Of a stretch of 64,000 nucleotides of DNA, positions 47,008-57,826 are shown piece by piece (the first letter of the stretch is position 1; the number at the start of each line of letters is the position of its first letter). The stretch spans positions 1 through 64,000 of the forward strand of contig JAVTVY010020591.1 in NCBI GenBank assembly GCA_036873755.1, given 5' to 3'. The position numbers were made by a program, and so were the translations under genes. Source of the DNA: Hanleya hanleyi (Eukaryota > Mollusca > Polyplacophora > Lepidopleurida > Hanleyidae). Under the pieces are notes generated by a model. The model was not told the origin of the DNA. It ran no database searches and was given only the letters and a program-made list of their open reading frames with translations.

Positions 47008-48396
47008 GCAAAACAAGTTCTGAAAAACCTCAATTCGCAAGAAGTTCTAGCAAATCTCCAGAGTAAATTCGTCATAGTCCCAGCAGACAAAGCTCCGAAT
47101 AATATAATATGCATATGTAAATATTACTATTACCAGGTGCTGGTTAAAGAATTGAGTGTAGACATAAGTTCATCAAATACGTCTACTTACTCCCAAACTG
47201 CATTTACTCTGGAAGATTTATTTAACAATCACAAAAAGTTTCTCAGGGAAAGAGGTATTTGTCTTCCAACCAATCATAACGACATACCAAAAATATACTG
47301 GACTCCCAAAATGCATAAATCACCATACAAAGCTAGATTCATAGCTGGTTCTAGAAGCTGCACCACCAAGCTTCTTTCAACCCTATTGACGAGGGCCCTT
47401 CAGGAGGTAAAAGCATTTTGGGAAAGGTATTGCGCCACTATTTCTAAGAACTCTGGCGTTGAATGTATGTGGATATTGAAAAACTCAAAATGTCTTACGG
47501 AAGAGCTTGATGCTAAAGGTCACATACCGTACAGACATGTATCCACATGGGATTTCTCGACTCTCTATACTACAATCCCTCATCAGGACCTTATTGACCG
47601 TCTAAGTTCATTAATAGTATCTGTGTTCAAGAAAACTGATCGTAGATATATTAATGTCGGAAGCCATAAAGCATTCTTTAGCTCGACTACATACAAGAGA
47701 TATCATTCATGGGATGTTTCTTTGTTTATAGAGTTGCTTGAATTTCTCATTAAAAATATCTATGTGAAATTTGGTAACACAATATATCAGCAGCATATAG
47801 GTATTCCAATGGGTACTAATTGTGCACCCCTGTTGGCTGACCTGTATCTGTTCTCTTATGAATATGACTATATGCAGGCGCTTTCAAAAACCGATCCATT
47901 CAAAGCCCGTTCCTTCTCATTCACCAAACGCTATATAGACGATCTTCTCGCTGCGGATAATCGCTATATAAATGACGCAGTGAAGGATATATATCCACCT
48001 TCACTGGATTTGAAGGAAACTACAGATAGCCCTACAGGCACATCTTATTTAGATCTCTATCTCTATAAAAATGAAGCGGGCATTCTCTCTCGTCGACTTT
48101 ATGACAAAAGAGATGATTACAATTTCGACATCGTAAACTATCCCTTTCTGGATAGTAATATTCCAGTGGGACCTGCATATGGCGTATACATATCTCGCTT
48201 AGTAGCATTTGCTAGATCATGTGTTAAATGTGATGATTTTGATCAACGTCACAAAACATTGTTGCAGAAACTTATAAAACAGGGCTATTCCACCAAGCGC
48301 CTCCACTCAAAGTTTCTCAAATTTGGCGATACATATCGCATGCTGATAGCAAAATACGAACGTAGCGTGCAAGATCTATGGCGCTACGTTTCGTAA
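47008..48396 (+). CDS. Penelope-like reverse transcriptase, 5'-truncated but open
   Basis: The frame is open from the 5' junction, in FVIVPADKAPNNIICICKYY, to TAA at 48394-48396. Telomerase-related RT motifs are visible in order: IPKIYWTPKMHKSPYKAR then FIAGSRSCTTK, STWDFSTLYTTIPHQDL with the first catalytic Asp, QQHIGIPMGTNCAPLLADLY, and the catalytic YIDD at 47932-47943. The thumb region ends KFGDTYRMLIAKYERSVQ. All aspartates are intact. No upstream ATG belongs to the element, so the true start is lost. Among PLEs the subclade is not assigned; recognisable as PLE from the KMHK, DFSTLYT and IPMGT motifs. Confidence 0.8.
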   Translation, partial: AKQVLKNLNSQEVLANLQSKFVIVPADKAPNNIICICKYYYYQVLVKELSVDISSSNTSTYSQTAFTLEDLFNNHKKFLRERGICLPTNHNDIPKIYWTPKMHKSPYKARFIAGSRSCTTKLLSTLLTRALQEVKAFWERYCATISKNSGVECMWILKNSKCLTEELDAKGHIPYRHVSTWDFSTLYTTIPHQDLIDRLSSLIVSVFKKTDRRYINVGSHKAFFSSTTYKRYHSWDVSLFIELLEFLIKNIYVKFGNTIYQQHIGIPMGTNCAPLLADLYLFSYEYDYMQALSKTDPFKARSFSFTKRYIDDLLAADNRYINDAVKDIYPPSLDLKETTDSPTGTSYLDLYLYKNEAGILSRRLYDKRDDYNFDIVNYPFLDSNIPVGPAYGVYISRLVAFARSCVKCDDFDQRHKTLLQKLIKQGYSTKRLHSKFLKFGDTYRMLIAKYERSVQDLWRYVS

Positions 48397-48798
48397 CTTG
48401 TGTCTAATTCCGCTTAACCCGGGGCTAGGGGCCGTATGAACCCATGTACTTCAAGATCCTCATGGTACTCATATGAACAGTCACAATCAAAGCGTGACTG
48501 AGATACATCTTTTTTTAGATGACGACTCTATAACGAATATTATGGATTAAGAATACTGATCAGCGATACGGATTTGATATTTTTGGAACATCATGATGTC
48601 TTGCCGGCATCATTGAAAACTGTTGACCGCTTCTCTCTTGCAGGAAATAAGCCTATGTTTATGTATACTATGATTGTCTTTTTGAATTTGGTGCTAATAC
48701 TGTTATGTGGAAAATGGAATAGGTCTTTGGATTATGGACGCGGATATTCTCTAATGGACGACGGCTGGATTATGAATGACGGACTAGACGCTTGTAAT
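48397..48798 (+). other. 3' tail of the Penelope-like element
   Basis: About 400 bp shared by all four copies and ending at the same base. A short stem AGTCAC...GTGACT lies near 48478-48500. A frame from 48574 begins with TTG, not ATG, and encodes a possible membrane segment (TMIVFLNLVLILL); its conservation can be explained by recent copying, so I do not call it a gene. Confidence 0.6.
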
Positions 48799-48800
48799 TC

Positions 48801-49340
48801 GATGACCGCAATATACTGGTTTCCACTGCCCGTTTCGATCATTGGCCCAAGGATGTCAACTGCGATCCTCTCTCCCGGACAACCAGTCATCTGTCCACTG
48901 TGTGGTCCTCGCGGTTTGCGTCAAGCCTGCTTTCTTCTGTTACATACATCGCAGCTTCGGCACCATTGGCGTATGGCCGTCTGCAGGCCAGGCCAGGTAT
49001 AGGCCTGTCTCACCTTCGCTAAAGTCTTCTTTACTCCGAGATGTCCACCGGTGGGACCGTCGTGGCACTCTCTTAACACTTTACGGCGCAAGGAACGAGG
49101 TACAACCAGCAGTCGTCGCTTGACATTACCACGGTCATCCACCCAACGTCTAACCAGCAGCGAATCGCAAATCTCCAACATATCGAAGGCACCCCACAGG
49201 CTCTTCGTGACGAGTCCGTACGGACTGACGTCTTCCCGGTTTGGTCGGCTACCTTGCCACACCCAGTCGAGAACAGGTTGTAGGTCGGGATCTTCGGCCT
49301 GGGCTCGGCCGAACCCTTCGGTTGGCGACACCATCTCAAT
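48801..49340 (-). pseudogene. Gypsy integrase, zinc-binding and first catalytic part
   Basis: The frame shows a linker (LQPVLDWVWQGSRPNRED), LLVVPRSLRRKVLRECHDGP then GGHLGVKKTLAKVRQAYTWP and CRSCDVCNRRK, giving the HHCC zinc-binding pattern. After a stop near 48920 it continues MTGCPGERIAVDILGPM, which holds the first catalytic Asp, and GNQYIAVI, where the Penelope-like insertion begins. Confidence 0.85.
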
Positions 49341-49860
49341 CACACGGGCGGCTGCCTGAACGTCATCGCTGCTTGATCGACCACACTGTTTGCATGGGAT
49401 ACGACTCAGTGCTCGATGTTGAAATCGTAGACGCAATGGGCCTGAATCCAACGGGCCAGCTGTCCCTCTGGTTCCTTGAACCGCATGAGCCATCTCAGCG
49501 AGCCGTGGTCGGTGCGCAGCAAAAACTTCAGCCCAAACAGGTAGTGTCGAAAGCATTTGACGAAATGCACAACAGCAAGTAGTTCTCTTCTCGTCACACA
49601 GTAGGCTCGTTCGGTCTTCGACAACACACGACTGGCGTATGCCACGACCTTCTCTTCTCCGTCTATCACCTGCTACAATACGGCTCCGATGCCATAGTTA
49701 CTCGCGTCCGTATCCAAAATGAAAGGGAGCTTAAAGTCTGGCATAGCAAGCACAGGCGCGGTTGTCAGCTTGTCTTTCAGGGTGTCGAAGGCTTGCTGCG
49801 CTGTGTTGTCCCATATGAAAACTGCCTTCTTTTCAGTTAACTTATGCAGCGGCACGGATG
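49340..49860 (-). pseudogene. Gypsy RNase H domain
   Basis: After [14 protein letters not shown] and a small deletion, the frame reads [29 protein letters not shown] (catalytic Asp), a TAG, then VIDGEEKVVAYASRVLSKTE, the RRELLAVV helix and RTDHGSLRWLMRF. These are the standard RNase H motifs of gypsy elements. The TAG and the earlier deletion inactivate it. Confidence 0.85.
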
Positions 49861-49931
49861 AAACGTCGATAGTAGCTGCAGAGGCTCAGGAAGCCCCGAA
49901 CCTCGGTCTGCGAAACGGGTGTAGGCCAGTC

Positions 49932-51139
49932 TCATACAGCACAGATTTTCTGTGGGTCAGTTCCAATTCCATTCTGTGATACCACGTGGCCTAGATAAAG
50001 GACTTGTCGTGCCCCTATGACGCACTTAGACGGCTTGAGCTTCAGACCATGTTGTTTTAATCTCTCGAAGACCCCATCAAGACGCTGAATCATCTCGTCA
50101 AACGTCCGTCCAAAAACAATGATTTCGTCAAGGTAGACGAGACACGTATCATAATGGAGTCCTGCTAGGATGGCTTCCATTAGCCGCTCAAACGTCCCGG
50201 GCGCATTGCAGAGCCCAAACGGCATAACTCGGAACTGGTACAGACCTTTCCTGGTTGCAAAGGCTGTCTTGCATCTATCTTCGGGGGACACTTCAACTTG
50301 CCTGTAACCTGACATTAAGTCTATGGTACTCCACCAACTGGCACCTGATAAAGAATCCAGAGAGTCGTCGATCATCGGCAACGGGTAAGCATCCTTCTCT
50401 GTGATCTTGTTCAAAGCACGGTAATCAACGCAGAAGCGCATTTTCCCGTCCTTCTTTTTCACCAGAACTACCGGCGCTGATCACGGTCCACTGGCTGGCT
50501 CGACCACTCCACGCTGTAACATGTCTTCAACTTGCTCATCGATCAATTCACGGGCGTGAATCGGCGGTCGTCTTGGCGGAATGCGGATGGGTGGTGCACT
50601 TCCAGTTTTTATGTGATGTTGTACCTTCGTCGTTCGACCTAGATCAGTATCGTCTTAGCAAACAGGTCAGTATATCGGGTGACCAAATCTTCTACAGCCA
50701 GGACTTGGTCTGTCTCTAGGCCTTCGCTGGATCGTCGAACCAGAGCTGTAAGGTGGTCTGGACATGCGCTGGTCGGCACGGCGGGTTTTGGTCTACTAGG
50801 TTTCGCATGGCTCGGCGTCGACGCTTCGGCCGCACTCGAAACTTGATCGTCCACTACTTCTACTTCACCCATACGGCCGCAGAGCGTCCCGGCCTGGACT
50901 ACAGTCGGTTCTGAGGACAAGTTGAGAAACCTCAGTGAGACTTCGCGGTCACGGTCAACCTCGATGAGGACCCTGGCCACCATGGCTCCTGTCTTCTGGG
51001 TAAACTCCGGTTCGTTTTCGATCATCCCTACCTCGCCTGGTAGGCTCCCACGAACTTTTCCTGTTACAACGGCTTCGGATCCAGCAGGAATAGTCACAGT
51101 CTCGGACACGGCTACACGGTAACAACCTGTGCTCCCCAC
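49932..51139 (-). pseudogene. Gypsy protease-RT linker and reverse transcriptase
   Basis: The linker frame has GCYRVAVSETVTIPAGSEAV and ends in DLVTRYTDLFAKT at a one-base deletion near 50645. RT follows with RPPIHARELIDEQVEDML, then an in-frame TGA replaces the Trp before SAPVVLVKKKDGKMRFCVDY. Further motifs are ALNKITEKDAYPLP, MPFGLCNAPGTFERLM and KPSKCVIGA...LGHVVS. The catalytic motif is YLDE (50124-50135) instead of YxDD, so the second aspartate is lost. A TGA follows QKICAV at 49932. Confidence 0.9.
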
Positions 51140-51172
51140 GGCCTCGCAGTAAATATCTACAGTGGATGTAAG

Positions 51173-52250
51173 CTTGTGTTATCAGTTACTCCTAGCCGAG
51201 GCCTGTGAGTAACTAGTGTAGGTGAGTGTGATTAGATTTATTTCGTCCCGAAGGCCGACCATCTTATATGTGAGCAAGTATATGTTATCATGTAAAATGG
51301 TATCCGTGTGATGGGCTGCAGTGTGGGATATTTGGTGCTCTGTATTTCCCGTTGATGGACATCTCGTCTTCAGATACTGTGCGTGTTAGTATCTTATCCC
51401 CAAGCTATGGCTTAGCTCTCGGCTTTCCAACCCTTCGGCGGATGGTTCGGCGCAGTTTCGGCAGTCAATTCGGCACTTTCGGCCCTTTCGGCGCATTTGC
51501 GGCGATCCTGTCTCTGTGCTCTCCCGCACGATGTTCACCCGCCGATTGTCTGAGACAGAATGGCGAACGTCATTCTCTGCGTCTTATATAGGCTCTGGCT
51601 CCCAGAATCCATTGCGCTCCCAAACATGGCAGCCCCCATAAAGCGAAAGTACACACTCAGACGGTGCTGGATTTCGTGTCAGATCAGCAGAGTTCGACTT
51701 CTCTCGCCCAGTTTCGATGCAAGATGCGTGTCAGGGTTTATTTACACGTCCCTCGCTGAAAGTTTCAGCGCACAGTTAATACAGGTAAGTCGAATATCCA
51801 CCATTGTCGGTCCAGTCACAATGCTATTTAGAATGTCAGCGTAGAACGAAAATGACATTCTCCAGGTCACGGAAATTTTCGTCATAAATAATATGAAAGT
51901 GGGAGTACTCGGTCAGGTGCGAACCTTCCTACGCTGTTTCACACACGTTCCATATCTCTTGTAGTCTGGTTCCTTTATGCAGATTATATAACGACATATG
52001 AGGATTAAACTGAGAACGCACTCAAATTGTATTAAATATGTTGTTATCATCATCAGATGCATTTACAGAATTCACACCCACGTTCATCCACTCTATAGCC
52101 ATTCTCACAGAATATTAAACATGGCATGGGTAGACAACCACGATTGGAAGGTTCATCCATCCTCTGTTCTCTCTTCAGTTCTACCGGACGTATGAGACCT
52201 GTAAGACAGGAAAACACACAAGCATTATATTAGCATGTTTCCCGCATTCA
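51173..52250. other. Noncoding; possible LTR-like DNA, unproven
   Basis: 51.2-51.85 kb is GC-richer, upstream of the gypsy internal region, with a CTTATATAGG word at about 51580. It could be the element's LTR or host DNA; no second copy is present to decide. 51.85-52.25 kb shows nothing recognisable. Confidence 0.3.
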
Positions 52251-52254
52251 CCAA

Positions 52255-52435
52255 CAATGGGTGATACGTAGATGTACCCTTAAGGATCTCACCAGTAATG
52301 GGTGATACCTAGATGTAATGTGTGATACCTAGATGTAATTGGTGATACCTAGATGTAATGGGTGATACCTAGATGTAATGGGTGATACCTAGATGTGCCT
52401 AGATGTACCCTTAAGGTGCCTAGATGTACCCTTAA
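52255..52435 (+). repeat. Minisatellite, 20-bp GGTGATACCTAGATGTAATG unit
   Basis: About seven units, flanked by copies of GCCTAGATGTACCCTTAAGG, which is a variant of the same unit fused to a TACCCTTAAGG word. Confidence 0.9.
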
Positions 52436-53084
52436 GGGTCAATTCCTTGGATGGACTTTCTAGAAGATACCGTCTCCAGGCTCTGGTATTTATAGCCTAG
52501 GGTGTCATTTTTGGTGTGAACACATTATCGTTGATATGTACTTGAATATGGACAATAAAGCTTAAAGCTTAAAGCATGTTTTCAACAATAGGTACAGATC
52601 TTTATTATGGCACTAACTTTGCTTCACAAAATTTGTGGTATTTCGAGGCAATGTACTTCAGGCTGGGAAATAATCACTTGCGCTACGAATACTCTATCTA
52701 TTCAATCTATTCTGACGTAATAAAATTATGGATTATATCCGTTTGACTTGGGCAGATGAAATCGTCGAGATGGAATTTTCTCTGCAACCGGTTGCCTTCC
52801 GTTGGCCTTCCAATTCGCTTGTCCAATTAACCTACAGCAATCTCATTGAGTCATCCAGTCAAGACTATTCTTTTATGTTTGAGACCTGATTTTCTTAGAT
52901 ATAACAGAGGAATTGTATTCCCACAAAGAGCATTAGATCGACCAATGATTCATTTTCACGTGGTCCTACTGTTCGCCAAGTAAGGGGTATACTTGTGAAA
53001 ATCTGGGGCTCATCGGTTGAAACTATCCCATTGTGGTGAACAGGAAGGGATTGCGCATTGGTCACCACGAAAAAGGGTACCATT
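52436..53084. other. Noncoding, no gene seen
   Basis: Short frames only. AAAGCTTAAAGCTTAAAGC at about 52557 is a small tandem. Confidence 0.45.
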
Positions 53085-53165
53085 TCCCCAGTCGTCGTGA
53101 TATAGCTGAAATATTGTTGAAAGTGACGTTAAATTCTATTCACCCACTCACCCTTTCCCCAGGGA
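53085..53165 (+). repeat. SINE 3'-tail remnant
   Basis: GTCGTGATATAGCTGAAATA followed by TTGTTGAAAGTGACGTTAAA and CACCCACTCACC matches the tail of the SINE at 36.6 kb. A tRNA-like head was not found upstream. Confidence 0.65.
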
Positions 53166-53694
53166 AAATGTACGGCGGTACAGAGTAGAATGCTTCCGTT
53201 AAGTGAGTTTCTATGCTGTGGACCAATGTAGTAGTCACTGTGATCAGTTAGTTGGGGTTATAAACGACGTTGCCTTGTATCCCATCAGACCACTATGAGA
53301 GTTTCTAATTGTCTGTATATATGGGATCTGCTGCTGGCCACTAATCCCGTAACGGAGGCTCTGTTTATATATGTATTAATTTCAAAGTAATAGCTGTGTT
53401 CGCAGTGAGCCGGTATGGAGATTAAGAATGTCCGATGGCTAAACATGTCAGGCTCCTATCTTCTAACCCAGCTGGAACAGTTTTCTCTACACTCGGGATA
53501 AATGGCCATCCTTGGTTGTACAAGATTAGGATATGAAAGGAGACACTAATCTTCAGGACATTCTTAGCAATCCGGCTAAGTCATACAGTCTGAAGTTCCA
53601 TCAAGTCGTTTATTGAATCTTTCGTTTCTGTGGGGGATGTGGCCGTGTTGTTTAGAGCTCCAGTGTTGTATGTTCAAGCAGTTAGTGTAATTGA

Positions 53695-53915
53695 TGACAC
53701 CGTTCGAGTCTCGTCAGACTATGATGAGTTTTCTACTCTCACGAATCAAGATTTACTTGTTGGGACAAGGATTCGAGTCTCGTCAGACAATGATGAGTTT
53801 TCTACTCTCACGAATCAAGATTTACTTGTTGGGACAAGGATTCGAGTCTCGTCAGACTATGATAGTTTTCTACTCTCACGAATCAAGATTTACTTGTTGG
53901 GACAAGGATTCGAGT
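53695..53915 (+). repeat. Tandem repeat, 69-bp unit, three copies
   Basis: TTCGAGTCTCGTCAGAC recurs at 53703, 53772 and 53841, period 69; a fourth partial start lies at 53909 after a one-base deletion. As 69 is a multiple of three, a 146-codon frame (53630-54070) stays open and repeats DYDEFSTLTNQDLLVGTRIR. The frame begins with a non-ATG codon and has no family match. Confidence 0.85.
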
Positions 53916-54070
53916 ACGAGCACCAGGCGCTGTCATCGTCCTGTCTTCATCATCATGTCCTATTCATGTATGTTTATTATGACAAAGCTAGTCCGGGCCT
54001 CATTCTGAAAAGCATACCACGTGATTGGCCGTTTGGAGTTTCACCCAAAACATATCCCATGAAAGATTAA

Positions 54071-56390
54071 CCGTATTTGACCTGATCGATTTCCGTAAAC
54101 ATCGCAGATGGTGCATCTTTAGAGAGGCAATAGGTCGACAAGTATGTCGGCAATTTACAGGTGCATGGTGGGCTTGTCGTTAATTTTGATTTGCTCTTTT
54201 GTTGGGATTGATTTGATTATGTTTAGTTATGTGGTTAGTAGAAGAACTGTGCAGTGTGTGTTAGCGAAATGAGGGTTTGTTATTCTTGAAAATATATGAA
54301 GTAACTCGACAAATACATGAGCCGGTACAGTAGAGCTACAAGATGATTTTTGGTTGATTGCGAGTGGAAGAGGCATTGGGTCACTGAAACCGAGGTGGAT
54401 TTTCTCTAAGCATCGTCCTCCTCTCTATGAGCTCTGTAGCTGGTTTAACGTTTTCTTGTGGTGTGGTATTGTTATTCAGAGCGCGTATTCCAGAGGCACT
54501 TTTTCCACGTGACTTTGACGTGCTTCTCTTGGTGCCAACCCGATAAAGGGGGGTGGGGGCGGGGGAGGCACAACTACTTCGCATTGACTAGGTTGTAAGG
54601 TTTTTGGGGACGATGGGAGAGGCCCCTGGAAAATTTCCAAGGAGTAGGCTAGAGGGGAGTGATAGATTCACTGATATGTTGAAAGGAAGCTGGCCAACGA
54701 GGTTGTGCCATTTTTGTGTATTTCAAGAACATTGACTGGGACATGGTATACGCCATGTGCTATGTTAGGTGTGTCAAGCAATGGGTTTCAGAACTTTGAC
54801 CTTCAGGATTTCAAGACCACCTGACCAGAAGTAAGGTTCATTTATAGTTAGGATTTTTACAATCTGAGCGGTTGTCTGCGGCGAAACCTTCACTCACCCT
54901 CGTTACATCTGCACGTAGGACATCCCCGCTGATCGAGGGCGTTACCAAAGAGGCAGTAAATATCGCACACTGGTCCGCATATAGGTTGGTTAACGATAAT
55001 ATCCGCTGTAAGAAATAAATGTAGAGATGAAAACATCTGATTTTATCAGTCATTAGTACATTATCCGTCCTGTTCACCTTTGTTATCCCCTATTGTCACC
55101 GGGCACCATTTCAAAGATTATGTAATTATTTTATACTAATACCTAGTGACACGCACGTATGCACGGCACATTCTGCTCCCTTTATAATATTACTCGGTTT
55201 CATGGACGGACGTCTCCGACTGACTCTTCGGGCGTACAGATCATTTCACAGTATATTTGTCCAGCGTATCTACTGACTTACGCTTCGCGCTTCGTCCTTT
55301 CTTTTTCAAGAATCGACAGTTACTCATGCTTTCTCTAATACTGAGGCAACGGTGAACGTTACCACATAATACTTTTGGGTCAAGGGCTAACAGAAGGTTC
55401 AATTTGTTATTCTGTTTCGTAGAAAAAAAGAATATGGCTATGTACAAAATTTCGGGAATTCAACCGAGCCTTCCAACTTTGTTGCGAACTTTCTGCGTCA
55501 GCCAAAAACATCGGTCCAATAAAGCTAAATACCCAAGACACTTCGGAGTTATGCACCTTGGCTTCCTGCCTCGAGCATCTCGGAGTACATGTTCTTGGTA
55601 CTGGAGTTCGTCCTCCCCAGGGTTCGCCCTAACCACAACTGCGCTCTTCATTCTCCTGATTAAGAAGCGCGAGCATGCCCGCTACCGAAGGATTGTTTAT
55701 TTCGTTTGGAAAAATGGCGGACTTTAAATGATGTCAGAGAAGTCGTGAAACAAACCTGCAATTGATACACATTGTGATGACTGTGACAGGATACAAGGCG
55801 CTGTGGCTTCCAAACATTGAAGGAATGTTGTCTAACTTTCGTTTGACAGATTTCTTGAATGAGGAGGAATGCGCGCGCGGCGCATGAAGATGCCTTAACC
55901 TCCTCACAGCGCATGCTCCGTTTTACAAGCTTCCTCCATGGTATCTCTGTCCACAATGGCCTTTACAAGGTCGTCAAGGCGTATAGGGGAAAACCCACTT
56001 CAGTCTGGATCCGACCGAACAACTCCAGTTTTGCAGTTGAGCGAGCTACCAGTGTAGCAAGAATGATTGTCCAGCAGTACAGGTAGTCTGCTCCTAGCAG
56101 TGGTTGTCCTGACTGAAATTGGGCGAGTAGTGGAAAGAAGTCCGATTCGATATTACTAAAGGTGAGACAAATGACGTCAGGCGGCGATAACGTCACGAAT
56201 GACGTCACATCCGGTGACATCGCTTTCGAGTCAAAGGTCACTTCCGGGCCAAGCTCATTTCCGGGTCAAATGTCGCTTCCGGTTACTTGACGGTCCAGCA
56301 AGAGTATCTAGGCCTACCCCTAAAGAACATCTACCCTGCCACTTTTTCAGTGTTAAACTCAATGATTAACCCATTCATGGACATTTGTGG
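54071..56390. other. No gene supported; a few unassigned frames
   Basis: Minus-strand frames at 55660-56241 contain FQSGQPLLGADYL, faintly like the end of a gypsy protease, but the surrounding residues do not fit and I leave it unassigned. 56160-56300 is rich in GTCACTTCCGG and GACGTCA words. Confidence 0.35.
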
Positions 56391-56394
56391 CATG

Positions 56395-57245
56395 GGGTGT
56401 GGCCCCCTTGTTTTCTTTGCCTCGCGATGTAGAACACGATGGAAGGGGTCTCTAGACCATGGGTTGAAGTTCGCTGAAATGTTAACGTGTGCATGCGTAG
56501 TGAATAGGCAGATCGGGGGTGGACGTTTTGGGATCGTGGTTGACCAATATCTGTCCTATTTGGTCGAATTAAGTACCAAAGTGAAGCACTGGTGGGTGAC
56601 CATCCAACTGGATGGGTGGGTCGTGGAAGTAAGGCTATTGAGCGCATGCCCAGGCAGGGATTGTGGGAGAAGAACATTGGAATGGACTTTGTGGGGTCGA
56701 GGTGGACCAATATTGATCCTTTTTGGCCGTCCGAAGTGAAGCACTCCCCAGGGACCATTCAACTGGATGGGTGGGTCGTGGAAGCAAGACTATGTCGAGC
56801 ATGAGCAGACGGAATTGTGGGAAAAGGACATTGGAATGTATGTTTTGGGATGGAGGTGGACCAATATTGGTCCGATTCGGTCGCGCGATGTATTGAAGTG
56901 AAGTTCTCATAGGGGACCATGGATTGGAAGTGAGGCCATTGCGCGCATGGACAGTCCGGGAAATTGCATTGGAATGGACGTTTGGGGGTCGAGGTGGCCC
57001 AATATTGGCACGAATAGGTCGTATGAAGCATTAGATTGAAGAACTTATGGGAAGACTCCGATTGCACTGGTGTAGAGTAAAAGTAGCGCATGCGCAGGCA
57101 GGAAATTGTTCGAAAAGGGCATTGGAATGGACGTCTAGGGGACGAGGCGGGCCAATAGTGAGCGTACTGGGTCATAAGGGGATCCACGTGAAGCGCTCCT
57201 CCAGGCCGGTCTGGTCACGGGGGTACATGTAAAACTTTCTCCAGA
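56395..57245 (+). repeat. Polinton-end tandem modules with palindromic core (set B)
   Basis: Five modules of 138-163 bp. Each has CATTGGAATGGACGTTTGGG-like DNA, GGGTCGAGGTGG and a palindrome of the GGACCAATATTGGTCC type at 56541, 56704, 56858 (perfect), 56996 and 57149, then sequence like GTGAAGCAC and a TGGATGGGTCGTGGAAG word. The last part, 57125-57600, also occurs inverted at about 61690-62245. Together with the adjacent gene this points to a Polinton terminal repeat. Confidence 0.7.
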
Positions 57246-57826
57246 AAAGGCAGAACATATGGAAAAGCCCTATCAAACAAGTCTAGAGGAGATAATATCG
57301 ATTTCGGGCGGATCGAGGCCTGCCGACAAGTGCAAGGTAGCATAGTGGGCGCATGGAAAATTGCCCCCAGAAATAAAGTGGAACACGGATTTTGCATCTG
57401 GTGAGTCGTAGAAATGAGAATGTTGTTGTTGGGATTATGTAGCAATGCCTTAACGCCCTATTTGAACGCTTTAAAGCCCTAGTACAACGGTGTTTTTACA
57501 TTTTGCGTGTACCATGTTATCATATAATTTACACCGATGGCGTCATGCCAGGTCGCGACATGTTCGAACTGGTCACCTGGGTGTATGTATCGCATCGAAT
57601 TTTAGCGTGCATATGTGTCGTATTGAAGTTTTTGTCGTAAAAAAAACTCAGTAATGTTCATATAGTTGATTATCCCCAAAGTTACATTATACCAAATCAG
57701 GGGGAGCCGTTCAGATTATGTTTATAATGGTGTTTATTCGCGGAATAAAAAAATGAAAATCAAGCACCACGACAGGTACAAGTGTTTACAGCTCTGACAT
57801 AAACGCTCGGCATATAGACATATAGA

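Larger units (their letters stand above)
47008..48800 (+). mobile_element. Penelope-like element, longest copy (copy 4), inside a gypsy integrase gene
   Basis: About 1.79 kb, running from an abrupt 5' junction inside the RT frame to the shared 3' end GACGCTTGTAATT at about 48798. It carries a 462-codon open RT frame and a 3' tail of about 400 bp. No GIY-YIG endonuclease is seen, but the 5' end is truncated and some lineages place that domain N-terminally, so absence may be due to truncation. The flanking DNA on both sides is one gypsy integrase gene on the opposite strand. Confidence 0.9.
48801..51172 (-). mobile_element. Ty3/gypsy retrotransposon, internal region, decayed
   Basis: On the minus strand, in order: the segment between protease and RT (51139 to 50650), RT (about 50640 to 49932), RNase H (about 49860 to 49400) and the start of integrase (49340 to 48801), the standard Ty3/gypsy order. 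The integrase continues at 47007 beyond the Penelope-like insertion. Gag, most of protease and certain LTRs are not visible; the DNA at 51.2-51.85 kb could hold an LTR but no paired copy is in the window. Confidence 0.9.

Noticed and set aside
48397..48798. Hammerhead ribozyme in the Penelope-like tail
   Set aside because: I looked for the CTGANGA and GAAA core words known from Penelope-like elements and found no correctly ordered set.
48574..49002. Possible small membrane protein in the Penelope-like tail
   Set aside because: Starts with TTG, has no ribosomal or transcript evidence, is frameshifted in copy 3, and similarity among copies is explained by recent amplification.
55660..56241. 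Gypsy protease fragment (FQSGQPLLGADYL)
   Set aside because: Only one short motif resembles the family and the neighbouring residues do not fit.
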